Shown piece by piece: positions 1 through 9,471 of a stretch of 35,454 nt of DNA. The stretch spans positions 1 through 35,454 of the forward strand of contig JAITBL010000130.1 of NCBI GenBank assembly GCA_031283575.1. Direction: 5' to 3'. Both the position numbers and the translations under genes were made by a program. The notes below the pieces were generated by a model. The model was given only the letters and a program-made list of their open reading frames with translations. It was not told the DNA's origin and searched no databases. Every line of letters begins with the position of its first letter. The stretch's first letter is position 1. The stretch is from Treponema sp. GTDB lineage: Bacteria > Spirochaetota > Spirochaetia > Treponematales > Breznakiellaceae.

Positions 1-295
1 CGTCCGGACATGGGTAGATACAGCAGCGCCGCGCGTAAACATTATAAGCTGGAATATGCTATCACTATCCGTGACCAAATGCAAGGGGCCGCGTTGCCTG
101 ACACCGTGGTCCGGCGGACCTGGGATCAGGGTTGGATTTTTTGTTGATGGGGCGGTGCGGGGGCTGTCCGGTTTTTCGGGCTCAGATTTTTTTGACGGCG
201 GTTAAATTTCGATTGACGCCGCGTAGGGTCCATACCCAAAAGCCCGCTTGCGCGGGCCTTTGGGCGGAATTGGGGCTATGGACCCGTCCGCGAAT
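1..295. other. Left-edge stretch with no confident gene
   Basis: No convincing gene is seen here. Frame 1 is open from the window edge to a TGA at 145-147 (48 codons) and frame 2 stays open to about 204, but neither translation shows a motif I recognise. One of them could be the 3' end of a gene that starts outside the window. A short GC-rich hairpin lies at 242-257. Confidence 0.4.
240..259. terminator. Short GC hairpin, possible terminator
   Basis: GCCCGC (242-247) and GCGGGC (252-257) form a perfect 6-bp stem with loop TTGC. It is flanked by A's on the left and CTTT on the right, so it has weak terminator character in both directions. It lies about 75 bp downstream of the stop of the chemotaxis gene on the minus strand and could end that transcript. 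Confidence 0.4.
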
Positions 296-345
296 CAACT
301 TTAATTGACTTCAATCAACTTCAATCAACTTCAATCGACTTTGAA
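296..345. repeat. 10-bp tandem repeat at the 3' end of the chemotaxis gene
   Basis: About five copies of a 10-bp unit close to CAACTTCAAT lie at 296-305, 306-315, 316-325, 326-335 and 336-345. The two middle copies are identical and the outer ones carry one to four changes. The last unit overlaps the final codons and the stop of the chemoreceptor on the minus strand, and the others lie just downstream of it. Confidence 0.75.
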
Positions 346-2547
346 GCGCGATACTTCCTTTACCAAATCATCGATAGTGGATTTGTTGCCGGTGCTTATT
401 GTGCTGATCTGCGCCACCGCGTCGTTGATCTGGTTTGATCCCGATGCCATTTCGTTCATTCCGTTGGTAATTTCCTGGGTTACCGCCTCAAGGTTTTTGC
501 TCTCGGTGATCACTTCCCTGCTTCCCTCAAGCATCTCCGTGGAGCCGTTTTTTACCTGCTGGGTAAGATCCTGGAGTTTTCCGATGGCCTCGAGTATCTG
601 CTGGCTGCCGCTGTTCTGCTCCTCCATGGCGCCGAGTATATTCCCCTCCTGTTCCGCCACGACTTTGACCCCGGCGTCGATTGCCTCGAACTTGTTAAGG
701 ACTCCGTCGGTCGACACGGTGATCTTGTCGATTGAGGCCTTGATTTTTTTAAGCACCGAACTGATCGTTTTCGACTGTTCCCCGGAACTTTCGGCAAGCT
801 TGCGTATCTCGTCGGCCACGACGGCAAAGCCCTTTCCGGCCTCGCCTGCGTGGGCGGCCTCGATGGCGGCATTCATCGAAAGCAGATCGGTTTGGCTGGA
901 GATACTTTCCATTACCGCGTTGATTTCCAGAAGGCCTTCGCTTTCGCGGGCAATTTTCTGAATATCCGCGGCGACTTCCTGGAGCCCGTCCCTGCCGACT
1001 TCGGCGGAACTGAGCAGCTCCTTTACGTTTTCGGCGTTTTTAAGCAGCGTCGCCGTTACCGATTGGACATTGGCAAGCATTTCCTCTACGGCGCTCGAAG
1101 ACTGCGAGACGCTTTCGGTCTGATTCTCCACATTGCCGTTGAGTTTGTTGATGTTGGCGGTAATTTGCTCCATCGTAGCGTTCGTTTCCGTTACCGACGC
1201 GCTCTGGTTAATCACGCGGCCCTTGATGTTCTGTATATTGGCGGTGATTTGGTTAATCGCCGCGGCGGTTTGATCCATGTTGACGGCCAGTTCATTCCCT
1301 ATATCAAACAGGGATATGGTCTTCTGTTTGATGGTGACCACCAGGGTGCGGATCTTTTCCAGGGTCTTGTTAAAATAGGTCGCCAGTTCGCCTATTTCGT
1401 CCTTGCGGTTAAGTTTGATCGTGCGGGTAAGATCCCCTTCGCCTTCGGAAATATCCTTAAGCGTCGTCGTAACTCTGACGATGGGTTTGGCAATATTTGC
1501 CGCGATAAAATAGATCAGGACGGCCGAGATAGCCATGGCCGAAATCAAAATAATCACCGTGATCTTCGTAAGCAGGTTTACCGACTGAAGCACCACATCC
1601 TGGGGAGCCGAAGCTACCAGGGTCCAGGGGGTTTTTACGCCTTCCGGATAGAACGGATAACTCTGAATAAACTTTTCTGCGTGGGCCTTCGTTCCGTTTT
1701 CGTCGATTGTTGCGATCGAACTCGCGCGCTGGTTGGGCGTTCCGTTCTGCAGGCTCTCCTCGATCATATCTGTTACCGACTGGGTAATGGCGGTAATTTG
1801 ATCGCTGTCGTGAAGGCTCTTGGATACTATGGCGGGGTTATAATGCGCGGCGATGGTTCCGTCGTTGGAATAGAGGATCGCGCGGCCTTCGCCATAGGGC
1901 TTTATCGCTTCGACAAATGTCTGCGTAGTACGCAGATCAATCATGATGCCGCAAAGGCCGACAACATTTCCCTCCGTGATGACAGGATAGGTAATCTGCG
2001 CTATCAGTACGGGATTTTCCAGCCAGCTGGTAAAATGAGCGTTACCGAGAACAGGATCGGGATTGCCAATGTTGGCCAATACTTCATGGTAGTTCGGATT
2101 GGTTGAAAACGAGCGTTTTGTCACCTGCCTGCCGGACTGTGTAAACCAGGTCATATAACGGCCCGTTCCATCAGTACCTTCCGTATTGGCATACTCGGCG
2201 TCGCGGCCGTCAATCACATTGGGCAGCCAGAGGGTGAATACGCTGATGTACTCCTCGTTCGCTTCCATTACCGTATGCATGGTTTCGTCAAAACGCCGGC
2301 GCCGTTCCGCGAGGGGAATTATTTGATAGCCGCTCATGGTCTGCGCCAGGGTCTCCGCTACCGTAAGGAAGTTCTCGAAATGGTTTCGTACTTCGCCCGC
2401 ATAGCGGCCGGTCAAATTCTCCATATTCTCAAAAGCATCCGTGGTTTGCATCTTGCGGGCCTGGGTCAAAACGACCAGGGTAACACCGCCCACGATAATC
2501 ACCATAAGGGTAAGGACGATCATGGTCAGTCGAGTTTTCAGTTTCAT
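331..2547 (-). CDS. Methyl-accepting chemotaxis protein with Cache-type sensor
   Basis: This is a transmembrane chemoreceptor that should signal through CheW and CheA to the flagellar motor. A first membrane segment (about residues 7-28) is followed by a periplasmic region of about 290 residues with Cache-like character. A second membrane segment (about 329-351), a HAMP domain (about 352-405) and a long coiled-coil signalling domain follow. The signalling tip around residues 545-590 carries the family hallmark ([20 protein letters not shown]). The start ATG has a GGAGG ribosome site about 8 bases upstream and a good promoter at 2568-2596. The gene is divergent from glyA. The ligand cannot be told from sequence; 738 residues is normal for this class. 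No CheR-binding pentapeptide is seen at the C-terminus. Confidence 0.95.
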   Translation of the reverse strand: MKLKTRLTMIVLTLMVIIVGGVTLVVLTQARKMQTTDAFENMENLTGRYAGEVRNHFENFLTVAETLAQTMSGYQIIPLAERRRRFDETMHTVMEANEEYISVFTLWLPNVIDGRDAEYANTEGTDGTGRYMTWFTQSGRQVTKRSFSTNPNYHEVLANIGNPDPVLGNAHFTSWLENPVLIAQITYPVITEGNVVGLCGIMIDLRTTQTFVEAIKPYGEGRAILYSNDGTIAAHYNPAIVSKSLHDSDQITAITQSVTDMIEESLQNGTPNQRASSIATIDENGTKAHAEKFIQSYPFYPEGVKTPWTLVASAPQDVVLQSVNLLTKITVIILISAMAISAVLIYFIAANIAKPIVRVTTTLKDISEGEGDLTRTIKLNRKDEIGELATYFNKTLEKIRTLVVTIKQKTISLFDIGNELAVNMDQTAAAINQITANIQNIKGRVINQSASVTETNATMEQITANINKLNGNVENQTESVSQSSSAVEEMLANVQSVTATLLKNAENVKELLSSAEVGRDGLQEVAADIQKIARESEGLLEINAVMESISSQTDLLSMNAAIEAAHAGEAGKGFAVVADEIRKLAESSGEQSKTISSVLKKIKASIDKITVSTDGVLNKFEAIDAGVKVVAEQEGNILGAMEEQNSGSQQILEAIGKLQDLTQQVKNGSTEMLEGSREVITESKNLEAVTQEITNGMNEMASGSNQINDAVAQISTISTGNKSTIDDLVKEVSRFKVD

Positions 2548-2567
2548 GGCTAAGCCTCCATAGTTTA

Positions 2568-2596
2568 AGAATAGTTGTATTGAGCAAGAATTTCAA
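2568..2596 (-). promoter_or_regulatory. Sigma-70-like promoter of the chemotaxis gene
   Basis: Read on the minus strand, TTGAAA (2596-2591) and TATTCT (2573-2568) are separated by exactly 17 bases, about 20 bases ahead of the start codon. The -35 box overlaps the hairpin region in front of glyA. Confidence 0.55.
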
Positions 2597-2674
2597 ATTT
2601 GCTCAGCAAATTTTTTTGCACGCCGAAATGAACGGGGCCTTGAATTCCGGACGGCGTGAGAGTAGAATTCTCTC
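2581..2674 (+). promoter_or_regulatory. Structured glyA leader, possible attenuator
   Basis: Two mutually exclusive hairpins are visible. TGAGCAA (2581-2587) can pair with TTGCTCA (2599-2605). Alternatively AAATTTGC (2595-2602) pairs with GCAAATTT (2606-2613) with a 3-base loop and runs into a T tract ending at 2617, which looks like a terminator. A second structure pairs CACGCCG (2619-2625) with CGGCGTG (2652-2658) around an inner CGGGG/TTCCG stem. GAGAG (2658-2662) and CTCTC (2670-2674) lie directly before the ATG and could mask the ribosome site. I matched it to no known riboswitch class, and no clear glyA promoter is visible upstream of 2581. Confidence 0.35.
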
Positions 2675-2675
2675 C

Positions 2676-4220
2676 ATGAACAATCCAGTCAGTGAATATC
2701 TGGCTTCGGCCGATGTGTCGAAGATCGACACGGGCTTTTTGGCCTATCTGTGCAGTCTCTGCGAAGTCGCCTCGGTCGCGCCGGAAATCGCCGCTTCCAT
2801 TGTGAGGGAACTGCAAAACCAGCGGAGCCGCGTCAAGCTTATCGCCAGCGAAAATTACTGCTCGCTGCCGGTGCAGCTTGCCATGGGGAATCTCCTTACC
2901 GACAAATACGCCGAAGGCATGCCGAAGCACCGTTTTTACGCGGGGAACGATAATGTCGACGCCATCGAATCCGAAGCCGCCGCCGAGGCCTGCAAACTCT
3001 TTGGCGCGGAATACGCCAACGTCCAGCCTCATTGCGGGGCCGACGCCAATGTCCTGGCCTACTGGGCAATTCTTACCGCCAGAATCGAAGCTCCCGCGCT
3101 GGAGCGCTTTGGCGAGACCAATCTCTACAAGCTGTCCGATGATCAATGGGCCGCCCTTAAACAGGAACTGGGAAACCAGAAGCTGCTGGGCCTCGACTAC
3201 TATTCCGGCGGCCACCTTACCCACGGGTATCGCTATAACCTTACTTCGCGCATGTTTGACGTTCACGGCTACTCGGTATCGCCCGAAACGGGCATGCTTG
3301 ATTACGACGCCATCGAAAAACAGGCGCTGGATCTTAAGCCCTTCATCCTTCTTGCCGGTTATTCCGCCTATCCCCGCAAGATCAACTTTAAGCGCATGCG
3401 GGAGATCGCCGACAGGGTTGGCGCCGTTTTTATGGTTGATATGGCCCACTTTGCCGGCCTGGTCGCGGGCAGGGTCTTTACCGGCGATTACGATCCGGTT
3501 CCCCACGCGCATGTTGTTACCACGACCACCCACAAAACCCTGCGCGGGCCCCGCGCGGGACTGGTTCTTGCCACAAAGGAATTTGCCGAATCGCTGGACA
3601 AGGGCTGTCCGCTCACCATGGGCGGCCCCCTTCCCCATGTAATCGCCGCCAAAGCGGTGGCCTTTAAGGAAGCGCTCAAACCGGAATTCCGCAGTTACGC
3701 CGGACGTATTGTCGAAAACTGCCAGGCGCTGGCGGCGTCCTGCGTCAAAAACGGCCTCACCGTTCTTACCGGCGGCACCGACAATCACCTGCTCCTCGTC
3801 AACGCCTTCGCGCTGAAGGGCGCTAACGGGCAGCTTACCGGCAGACAGGCGGAAAGCGCCCTGTACGAGTGCCACATCACCCTCAACCGGAACAGCCTGC
3901 CCCAGGACCCCAACGGCCCCTGGTATACGTCGGGTCTGCGGATCGGAACGGCGGCGCTTAGTACGCTGGGTATGGGTACGGCCGAAATGGAAGAACTCGG
4001 CGGCATTATCGCGCTGGTTCTTAAAAACACCAGCCCCGCTCCCGACGCCAAAGATCCCGCCAAAAAGAGCAGGGCCAAATACCTTCTCGACGAAAAAACC
4101 AAAACCGAAGCCCGCGCGCGGGTCAAGGCTCTGCTCGATCGTTTTCCCGTGTATCCCGAACTCGATTTGGAATTTTTGAAAAAGGCCTTTGGCGGGGACG
4201 GGGAGCGGGAGCGGTCATGA
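2676..4220 (+). CDS. glyA: Serine hydroxymethyltransferase
   Basis: This PLP enzyme interconverts serine and glycine with tetrahydrofolate and supplies one-carbon units. The family start is clear (RSRVKLIASENY, then the LLTDKYAEG and HRFYAG motifs). The internal-aldimine lysine is Lys287 in TTTTHKTLRGPRAG, a hallmark of the enzyme. At 514 residues it is about 100 longer than the E. coli protein; the insertions (about residues 115-190) and the C-terminal extension fit the long treponemal type. The start ATG at 2676 was chosen because homologous treponemal proteins begin near this MN.PVSE motif; an in-frame TTG at 2580 lies inside the leader hairpins and would add 32 unconserved residues. The 3' end overlaps the next gene by ATGA, so the two are probably translationally coupled. 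Confidence 0.96.
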   Translation: MNNPVSEYLASADVSKIDTGFLAYLCSLCEVASVAPEIAASIVRELQNQRSRVKLIASENYCSLPVQLAMGNLLTDKYAEGMPKHRFYAGNDNVDAIESEAAAEACKLFGAEYANVQPHCGADANVLAYWAILTARIEAPALERFGETNLYKLSDDQWAALKQELGNQKLLGLDYYSGGHLTHGYRYNLTSRMFDVHGYSVSPETGMLDYDAIEKQALDLKPFILLAGYSAYPRKINFKRMREIADRVGAVFMVDMAHFAGLVAGRVFTGDYDPVPHAHVVTTTTHKTLRGPRAGLVLATKEFAESLDKGCPLTMGGPLPHVIAAKAVAFKEALKPEFRSYAGRIVENCQALAASCVKNGLTVLTGGTDNHLLLVNAFALKGANGQLTGRQAESALYECHITLNRNSLPQDPNGPWYTSGLRIGTAALSTLGMGTAEMEELGGIIALVLKNTSPAPDAKDPAKKSRAKYLLDEKTKTEARARVKALLDRFPVYPELDLEFLKKAFGGDGERERS

Positions 4221-5416
4221 AGAAGCTCTGTACCGTTTTCATTTTTTTTCTCTTTACGGCTTTCCGCCTGTCCGCTTCGGACCAATCGAGTCAATTGAAT
4301 CAATCGGACCAATCTAATCAATCGAGTCAATCGAATCAAAATGAGTTAAAAGCGCTGCTTGTATCAAACGACTACCAGGGAATAGAAGAATACGTATCGA
4401 AACAGGAAAACGCGGCGGACGAAGCCGGATGGTATCCGCTGCATTACGCGGCGGCCTACGGGGATGCAAAAAGTCTGGAGATAGTTTTGGCCGCCCTGGA
4501 CGATGTTCATGTCAGGGACGGCGAAGGCAATGTACCCCTGATTAACGCGATGCTCTTTTCAAATTATGAAACGTTCAGGGCGCTGCTTGATTCGACCGAT
4601 CTTTACCAGTCGAACAGGCGCGGCGGTTTTCCGTTTCTCTACCTCATGTATCTGCCGGAAGAAACCTGGGAAGACGCGCTCAGGGCGTTTCTTGGCTGCG
4701 GCCAAAACATCAACCAGCGTACTGGTGAAGCGGTAACCCTTCTCAATTACGCCGTTATGGGCGGCCATGAAAAACTGGTAAAACTCCTCCTTGAAAACGG
4801 CGCGTCAATAATTTTTTCCGACGCGAGCATATTGCTTTACCCGATTGATTATTCGGTGTATATCACCAAAAACTACACCGATATGGTACTTGCCGGCGAT
4901 TCACACTGGGAAAAAAGAAAGGCGATAAACGCCCTGCTTGCGGAATACGGCGGCGAAGAGCGGAACATCCCGAATACCATCGGCATAACGGGCAACTATT
5001 TTATGACGATGATTAATATTATTTCCACTGTCAATCAACGGGCGGCCGATGTACAGGAAATCAACCGGCAGAATTTTTTTACCGAATACACAAATCTTTC
5101 CGGCGGAACCGATATAATCATCACCAAAGAAGACAGCGTCAGAATGCTTGAAACCTGTACCGGCAAAAAAATTAATCTTGATGTGTACTACGGTGATTTT
5201 GAGCGGGTCCTGCGGGAAGCGGCCGAATCCGAAGAAGTCTGTTACGTGATTGTCAACATGGGTAACAGCCCCTATGTGACGCAATATTGGGCCGCGTTTT
5301 ACGGTGAAAGCGCGATCGAAGGTTTTGCCGACTGTTCCGGAACTTTTACGATTATGGACCCGGTGTTTTTCAGGATGAAGGATATAAGCACGGTGATCAT
5401 TATCACGGCACATTAA
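4217..5416 (+). CDS. Secreted ankyrin-repeat protein
   Basis: A 399-residue protein with a typical signal peptide (KKLCTVFIFFLFTAFRLSAS, no lipobox cysteine). Next comes a short Ser/Gln/Asn-rich linker (about residues 22-42) encoded by a 9-bp tandem repeat. Ankyrin repeats follow from about residue 70 (GWYPLHYAAAYGDAKSLEIV) and again near 175-195 (LLNYAVMGGHEKLVKLLLENGA), so it is probably a periplasmic or surface protein that binds another protein. The C-terminal 150 residues are not ankyrin and I do not recognise them. It is coupled to glyA by an ATGA overlap, with a GGGAGCGG ribosome site inside the glyA 3' end. The link to glyA looks positional rather than functional. Confidence 0.8.
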   Translation: MKKLCTVFIFFLFTAFRLSASDQSSQLNQSDQSNQSSQSNQNELKALLVSNDYQGIEEYVSKQENAADEAGWYPLHYAAAYGDAKSLEIVLAALDDVHVRDGEGNVPLINAMLFSNYETFRALLDSTDLYQSNRRGGFPFLYLMYLPEETWEDALRAFLGCGQNINQRTGEAVTLLNYAVMGGHEKLVKLLLENGASIIFSDASILLYPIDYSVYITKNYTDMVLAGDSHWEKRKAINALLAEYGGEERNIPNTIGITGNYFMTMINIISTVNQRAADVQEINRQNFFTEYTNLSGGTDIIITKEDSVRMLETCTGKKINLDVYYGDFERVLREAAESEEVCYVIVNMGNSPYVTQYWAAFYGESAIEGFADCSGTFTIMDPVFFRMKDISTVIIITAH

Positions 5417-5464
5417 CGTCCCGCAACAGGAGTATATGGAAGATGAAAAAACAGGCCGGACGAT

Positions 5465-5971
5465 ATGGATATTGACAGTTCCGCGCCGGAACATTCTTCC
5501 GGCGCTATCGCGGGAATGACGGTTCCCCAGGCGCGTGAATTGATCGGCGCCCACATCATTCAGGTTAAACTTAACGAAAAGCAATGCGCCGCGCTGGAAG
5601 CGGAAGCGGCCAAATGGCGCGGACGGGCGGAACTGGCGCGCTCAAAAAACGCCGCGGATCTGCAGGCGGAAGCGGAACGCCTGGCCGCCGCCGCCGAAAC
5701 AAAGCTGGCGGCCCTCAAGGCGGAAACGGCTGAACTTGCGGCGGACATTAAACGCCTGTTCCGTCAGCTTCCCGCTCTGGCCGCGCGGGAGCGTTCCGTT
5801 GATCCCGATCTGCTCCTCCAGGAACTCCTGATCAGCGCCGGCATGAATCCGGGGGAAGAAGCCCTGTTGGGCGTTGAGCGTAAATTTGCCGCTTTGGAAA
5901 AAGACGCGGCGGCCGGCGCGGAACTGGCGGCGCTCAAGGCAAAGCTGGCCGGCGGCGGGAACGGGGCTTGA
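5465..5971 (+). CDS. Small Ala/Glu-rich coiled-coil protein of unknown function
   Basis: I do not recognise a family. The 168-residue protein is mostly alpha-helical, with a long Ala/Glu/Lys heptad-like stretch from about residue 38 to 95 and a second helical segment near the C-terminus, so a coiled coil is likely; no signal peptide or membrane segment is seen. The start is uncertain. ATG 5465 has a poor ribosome site and the upstream frame is closed by a TGA at 5444-5446. A 27-codon reading frame from ATG 5436 to TGA 5519 overlaps a second in-frame ATG at 5516 as ATGA, which would give a 151-residue protein by coupling; the AGGAG at 5428-5432 serves this region. The end overlaps the next gene (TTGA). 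Confidence 0.6.
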   Translation: MDIDSSAPEHSSGAIAGMTVPQARELIGAHIIQVKLNEKQCAALEAEAAKWRGRAELARSKNAADLQAEAERLAAAAETKLAALKAETAELAADIKRLFRQLPALAARERSVDPDLLLQELLISAGMNPGEEALLGVERKFAALEKDAAAGAELAALKAKLAGGGNGA

Positions 5972-6777
5972 GCCGCGTTCCCCTGCTGCCCGAACGGCCG
6001 CGCCCGCTGATCTTCGCCCATCGCGGCTGTTCTTCCCTGGCGCCGGAAAACACCATGGCGGCCTTTCGCAAGGCCCGTGAAACGGGCGCGGGCGGAATCG
6101 AACTTGACGTGCACGCGGCGGCGGACGGAAGCCTGATCGTCGCCCACGACGACACGTTTAAGCGCACCGCGCCCGCCGGCAACAACGGCGGCGGGCGGCC
6201 GCTGGAAGAACTGACTTACGGCGAAATAAAACGCATTGATGTCGGTTCCTTTTTCGCCCCCGCGTTTTCCGCCGAACGGCCGCCTTTGCTCGAGGAAGCG
6301 CTCGAGGAATTCTGCCCCGCGCTCTACATTGACATCGAGTTAAAATCACGCAAAATCAAAAACGATCCCCTGCCGGATCTTTTGGCGAAAAAACTTAAAG
6401 TTCTGGGTCCCCGTATTGCCTGCGCGCTTACCGTTTCTTCTTTTAACCCGTTCTGCCTTGCCGCTTTCAAAAAATCCTGGGGGCGCGAACGGGGCGCGCT
6501 GCCGCCCGTCGCGTCTGCCGTGTTCTACTGCGCCGGCGCGGAAGTACAGTTCCTGTTCCGTCACGGCGCGGGCAGCTTTATCGCCGCCTGTGATTACCTT
6601 AAGCCGCGCCATGATCAGGCGCACGCGTGGCGGCGGGCGCTCGCCGCGCTTGAAGGGCGGCCCCTCGTTCCCTGGACGGTCGACGATCCCGCCTTGGCGC
6701 GGCGGCTGCTGGACCGGCCCTGCGCGGGTATTATCACCAACCGGCCGCAGGATATTGTTCCGGCCGTCAACGCGTGA
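5968..6777 (+). CDS. Glycerophosphodiester phosphodiesterase
   Basis: It should hydrolyse deacylated phospholipid head groups to glycerol-3-phosphate and an alcohol. The GDPD signature is intact: His18-Arg-Gly (AHRG), PENT, the metal pair Glu45-x-Asp47 (IELDV) and His60 (VAHDD), then the IDIELK strand near residue 118. No signal peptide is seen, so it is likely the cytoplasmic UgpQ-like type rather than the lipoprotein GlpQ of pathogenic treponemes. The start is a TTG that overlaps the TGA of the preceding gene, with GGCGGGAACGG as ribosome site. The 269-residue length is usual. It closes the apparent glyA operon, and a fresh promoter follows at once. Confidence 0.9.
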   Translation: MSRVPLLPERPRPLIFAHRGCSSLAPENTMAAFRKARETGAGGIELDVHAAADGSLIVAHDDTFKRTAPAGNNGGGRPLEELTYGEIKRIDVGSFFAPAFSAERPPLLEEALEEFCPALYIDIELKSRKIKNDPLPDLLAKKLKVLGPRIACALTVSSFNPFCLAAFKKSWGRERGALPPVASAVFYCAGAEVQFLFRHGAGSFIAACDYLKPRHDQAHAWRRALAALEGRPLVPWTVDDPALARRLLDRPCAGIITNRPQDIVPAVNA

Positions 6778-6779
6778 AC

Positions 6780-6808
6780 TTGAACAACTTTTCCCGTCCT
6801 GCTATACT
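6780..6808 (+). promoter_or_regulatory. Sigma-70 promoter for the XRE-cupin/acyl-CoA synthetase pair
   Basis: TTGAAC (6780-6785) and TATACT (6803-6808) are spaced by 17 bases, immediately after the phosphodiesterase stop. Transcription would begin about 55 bases ahead of the GTG start at 6870. Confidence 0.7.
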
Positions 6809-6869
6809 GACGTACCGGATGCTTTCGCGGCATCGTATTCATTTTTTGATGTGTGGGCAGAGGAACACA

Positions 6870-7457
6870 GTGACAGCAAAACGAACACCCGGTGAACGAA
6901 TCATCGAACTTTGCAAGACGTACTCAATTACGCGGGAAGCCCTGGCCGAACGTTCGGGGCTGGATCGGGAACTTATCAGGCGTATCGAGGAAGAAGGCCA
7001 TATCCCCGATCTTGCGCCGCTCCTTAAAATTTCCCGCGCCCTGGGAGTGCGCCTGGGAACCCTGCTCGACGACCACGAAGAGCTGGGGCCGGTAATTACC
7101 CGCGCGGGAGCGGCGGCTCAGGCCGCCCGCTTTATTACCGGCGGCGCAAAGGAAGAAACGGATCTTGTTGATACGGCTCATCAGGGGCACATCTTCCACG
7201 CCCTCGCCGCCGACAAGGGAAGCCGCCACATGGAACCCTTCATCGTCGATATCAAAAGCGGTTCCGAGCAGCCCAAGTCGTCGCATGAAGGCGAAGAATT
7301 TATGTATGTGCTTGAAGGCGCCATCACCGTTGATTACGGAAAGGACAGCTACACGATCAACGCCGGCGATTCAATCTATTACGATTCCATCGTGCCCCAC
7401 CGCGTTATTTCGGAGCGGGGAGGGCGTATCCTCGCGGTAATCTATACGCCGGCCTAA
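6870..7457 (+). CDS. XRE-family regulator with C-terminal cupin domain
   Basis: The N-terminal helix-turn-helix (about residues 8-62: [20 protein letters not shown] and onward) is followed by a cupin beta-barrel (about 110-190) with the small-molecule pocket motif [14 protein letters not shown] and a closing PHRVI. The GTG start at 6870 was chosen because GAGGA (6860-6864) lies ahead of it and the extra residues from 6774 cross the promoter and are not conserved-looking. It is transcribed with the acyl-CoA synthetase 20 bp downstream, so it most likely senses an acid, an acyl derivative or another small ligand and controls that gene. This arrangement of XRE-cupin next to AMP-forming ligase is seen in other bacteria (from memory). 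Confidence 0.88.
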   Translation: MTAKRTPGERIIELCKTYSITREALAERSGLDRELIRRIEEEGHIPDLAPLLKISRALGVRLGTLLDDHEELGPVITRAGAAAQAARFITGGAKEETDLVDTAHQGHIFHALAADKGSRHMEPFIVDIKSGSEQPKSSHEGEEFMYVLEGAITVDYGKDSYTINAGDSIYYDSIVPHRVISERGGRILAVIYTPA

Positions 7458-7477
7458 ACCGACATCGGGAACACAGC

Positions 7478-9127
7478 ATGCAATACCTGGAAACAACCCT
7501 GGGTTCGCTTCTTCGTCAAAAGGCGCGGCAGCAGCCCAACCACGATTTTATTGTTTACGCCGACAGGGATCTCCACTGGACCTATGCCGAATTCGACAAG
7601 CGGGTCGATGATCTGGCCCGGGGGCTTTTGGCCATAGGCCTAAAAAAAGGCGACCATGTGGGAATCTGGGCCACCAATGTGCCCGACTGGAACACCCTCC
7701 TCTTTGCCACGGCGCGGGCGGGGATGATCCTCGTTACCGTCAATACCGGCTACAAGCTCCACGAACTTGAATACCTGATGAAACAGTCCGATCTCAAATG
7801 CCTCTTCCTTACCGATAACTACAAAGATTCCGACTATATCTCCATGGTGTACGAGCTGGTGCCGGAACTCAAGACGGCGCCCCGCGGCCTGTTGAATTCG
7901 GAAAAGTTTCCCGCGTTTAAAACAGCCGTGTACATCGGCCCGCAGAAGCATCGGGGCATGTACAGCATGAATGAAGTTCTGCTTTTGGGACAACACACCC
8001 TGGAGATCGAAATTCTCAAGATCGAAGCTGAATGTGATGCCAACGACGTGGTCAACATGCAGTATACTTCGGGGACCACCGGCTTTCCCCGAGGGGTTAT
8101 GCTTACCCACCGTAACATACTCAACAACGGCCTGGGAATTGGCGATAACCAGCGCTTTAGCGAAAAGGACATCGTGTGCCTGCCTGTCCCGCTCTTCCAC
8201 TGCTTCGGCCTCGTGCTGGGGATGATGGCGGTGATCACTCACGGCTCTACCGCGGCAATGCTCGAATGGTTCGATCCGCTCCTTGTACTTGCCACGGTGC
8301 AAAAAGCCCGCTGCACCGCCCTCTACGGCGTTCCCACCATGTTTATCGCCGAACTGAATCATCCCATGTTCAAAATGTTTGATCTTTCCACGCTCCGCAC
8401 GGGGATCATGGCGGGAAGCCCCTGCCCCATCGAAGCCATGCGGCAGGTGATCGACCTGATGAATATGAAGGAAGTAACGATCTGTTACGGCCTTACCGAA
8501 TCTTCTCCGGTGATGACCCAGACCCGCTACGACGACGATTTGCAGGCCAAGGTTGAAACCGTCGGCAGGGAACTGCCAGGCATCGAAGTAACGATACGCA
8601 ATCCCGATACGGGTGAAGAGTGCCCCGGCGGAACCCACGGTGAATTTTGCTGCCGGGGCTACAATTTGATGAAGGGTTACTACAATATGCCCGAAGAAAC
8701 CGCCAAATGCATTGACAGCCAGGGCTGGCTGCATTCAGGCGACCTTGGCGTCAGGGACGAGCGGGGCTACTTCCGCGTTACCGGCCGCATCAAAGACATG
8801 ATCATACGCGGCGGCGAAAACGTTTACCCCAAAGAAATCGAAGATTTCCTCTACACGATGCCGGGAATCAAGGATGTACAGATCGTCGGCGTTCCCAGCG
8901 AAAAATACGGCGAAGAGATAAGCGCCTTTGTGATCCTTCATGAAGGGGTTTCCATCAGCGAAGAAGACGTCAGGGATTATTGCCGCGGCCAGATCAGCCG
9001 TTTCAAAATTCCCCGCTATGTTTTTTTTGTGGAGGCGTATCCGCTCACCTCATCAGGAAAGATACAAAAATATCTGCTCCGCGAGGAAGGGGCAAAGCGC
9101 ATTGCCGCGGGCCCCGGCGCGGCCTAA
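7478..9127 (+). CDS. AMP-forming acyl-CoA synthetase
   Basis: This ANL-superfamily ligase activates a carboxylic acid as acyl-AMP and then acyl-CoA. The P-loop [11 protein letters not shown] starts at Tyr196. YGLTESSP (adenine/AMP site), GWLHSGDLG with its ribose-binding Asp, the hinge [16 protein letters not shown] and the C-terminal catalytic lysine motif [13 protein letters not shown] are all present, so the enzyme should be active. The overall likeness is to medium/long-chain fatty-acid and 2-succinylbenzoate-type ligases; the substrate cannot be fixed by eye. The gene follows the XRE-cupin regulator by 20 bp, and its end overlaps the convergent XRE gene by four bases. Confidence 0.93.
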   Translation: MQYLETTLGSLLRQKARQQPNHDFIVYADRDLHWTYAEFDKRVDDLARGLLAIGLKKGDHVGIWATNVPDWNTLLFATARAGMILVTVNTGYKLHELEYLMKQSDLKCLFLTDNYKDSDYISMVYELVPELKTAPRGLLNSEKFPAFKTAVYIGPQKHRGMYSMNEVLLLGQHTLEIEILKIEAECDANDVVNMQYTSGTTGFPRGVMLTHRNILNNGLGIGDNQRFSEKDIVCLPVPLFHCFGLVLGMMAVITHGSTAAMLEWFDPLLVLATVQKARCTALYGVPTMFIAELNHPMFKMFDLSTLRTGIMAGSPCPIEAMRQVIDLMNMKEVTICYGLTESSPVMTQTRYDDDLQAKVETVGRELPGIEVTIRNPDTGEECPGGTHGEFCCRGYNLMKGYYNMPEETAKCIDSQGWLHSGDLGVRDERGYFRVTGRIKDMIIRGGENVYPKEIEDFLYTMPGIKDVQIVGVPSEKYGEEISAFVILHEGVSISEEDVRDYCRGQISRFKIPRYVFFVEAYPLTSSGKIQKYLLREEGAKRIAAGPGAA

Positions 9128-9471
9128 CCCTTTTCCCTGTTCCACAGGTAGCTTTCCCTGATTTCGCCTACCGCCTGGCTAAAGCGCTCGTTTAATTCAT
9201 CAAGATACACATGAAGGCGCCTGGTATGTTTTCCGTCCAGCGGGTTGGTAAGAAAAAAGCGATAGGGTTCAACGTCCAGGGCTGCGGCGAGTTTGCTGAT
9301 TGTTTCCGGCGACACCCATTTCTTGCCGTTTTCAATATCGTTTACAAAGTTGTGGGCAAGTTCCGCCTTGATCGAAAGCGCCAGTTGGGAAAGCCGCTGT
9401 TTTTGCCGGTAAAATTTAAGGTTGCCGCTAAAAACGGCGCGAATATCGCAGCCCGCGGAGTTTTTCGCCAT
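9124..9471 (-). CDS. Small XRE-family transcriptional regulator
   Basis: The 115-residue protein has a helix-turn-helix at about residues 15-70 ([20 protein letters not shown], then [20 protein letters not shown]), the classic Cro/C1 type. A helical tail of about 45 residues could dimerise. It is convergent with the acyl-CoA synthetase and overlaps its stop. Inverted repeats around its own promoter (9472-9532) suggest autoregulation, and it may also control the two cyclase-like genes that end about 100 bp upstream of it. Confidence 0.85.
   Translation of the reverse strand: MAKNSAGCDIRAVFSGNLKFYRQKQRLSQLALSIKAELAHNFVNDIENGKKWVSPETISKLAAALDVEPYRFFLTNPLDGKHTRRLHVYLDELNERFSQAVGEIRESYLWNREKG

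Noticed and set aside
1-147. Partial gene at the left edge
   Set aside because: The 48-codon frame has no recognisable motif and a competing frame is open too; the sequence to the left is needed.
850-2106. Long open frame antisense to the chemotaxis gene (similar ones at 2565-3875 and 7640-8734)
   Set aside because: They lie opposite genes with clear family matches, show no motifs or ribosome sites, and are expected from GC-rich codon use.
2580-2675. TTG 2580 as start of glyA
   Set aside because: It would place the start codon inside the leader hairpins and add 32 residues not seen in the family.
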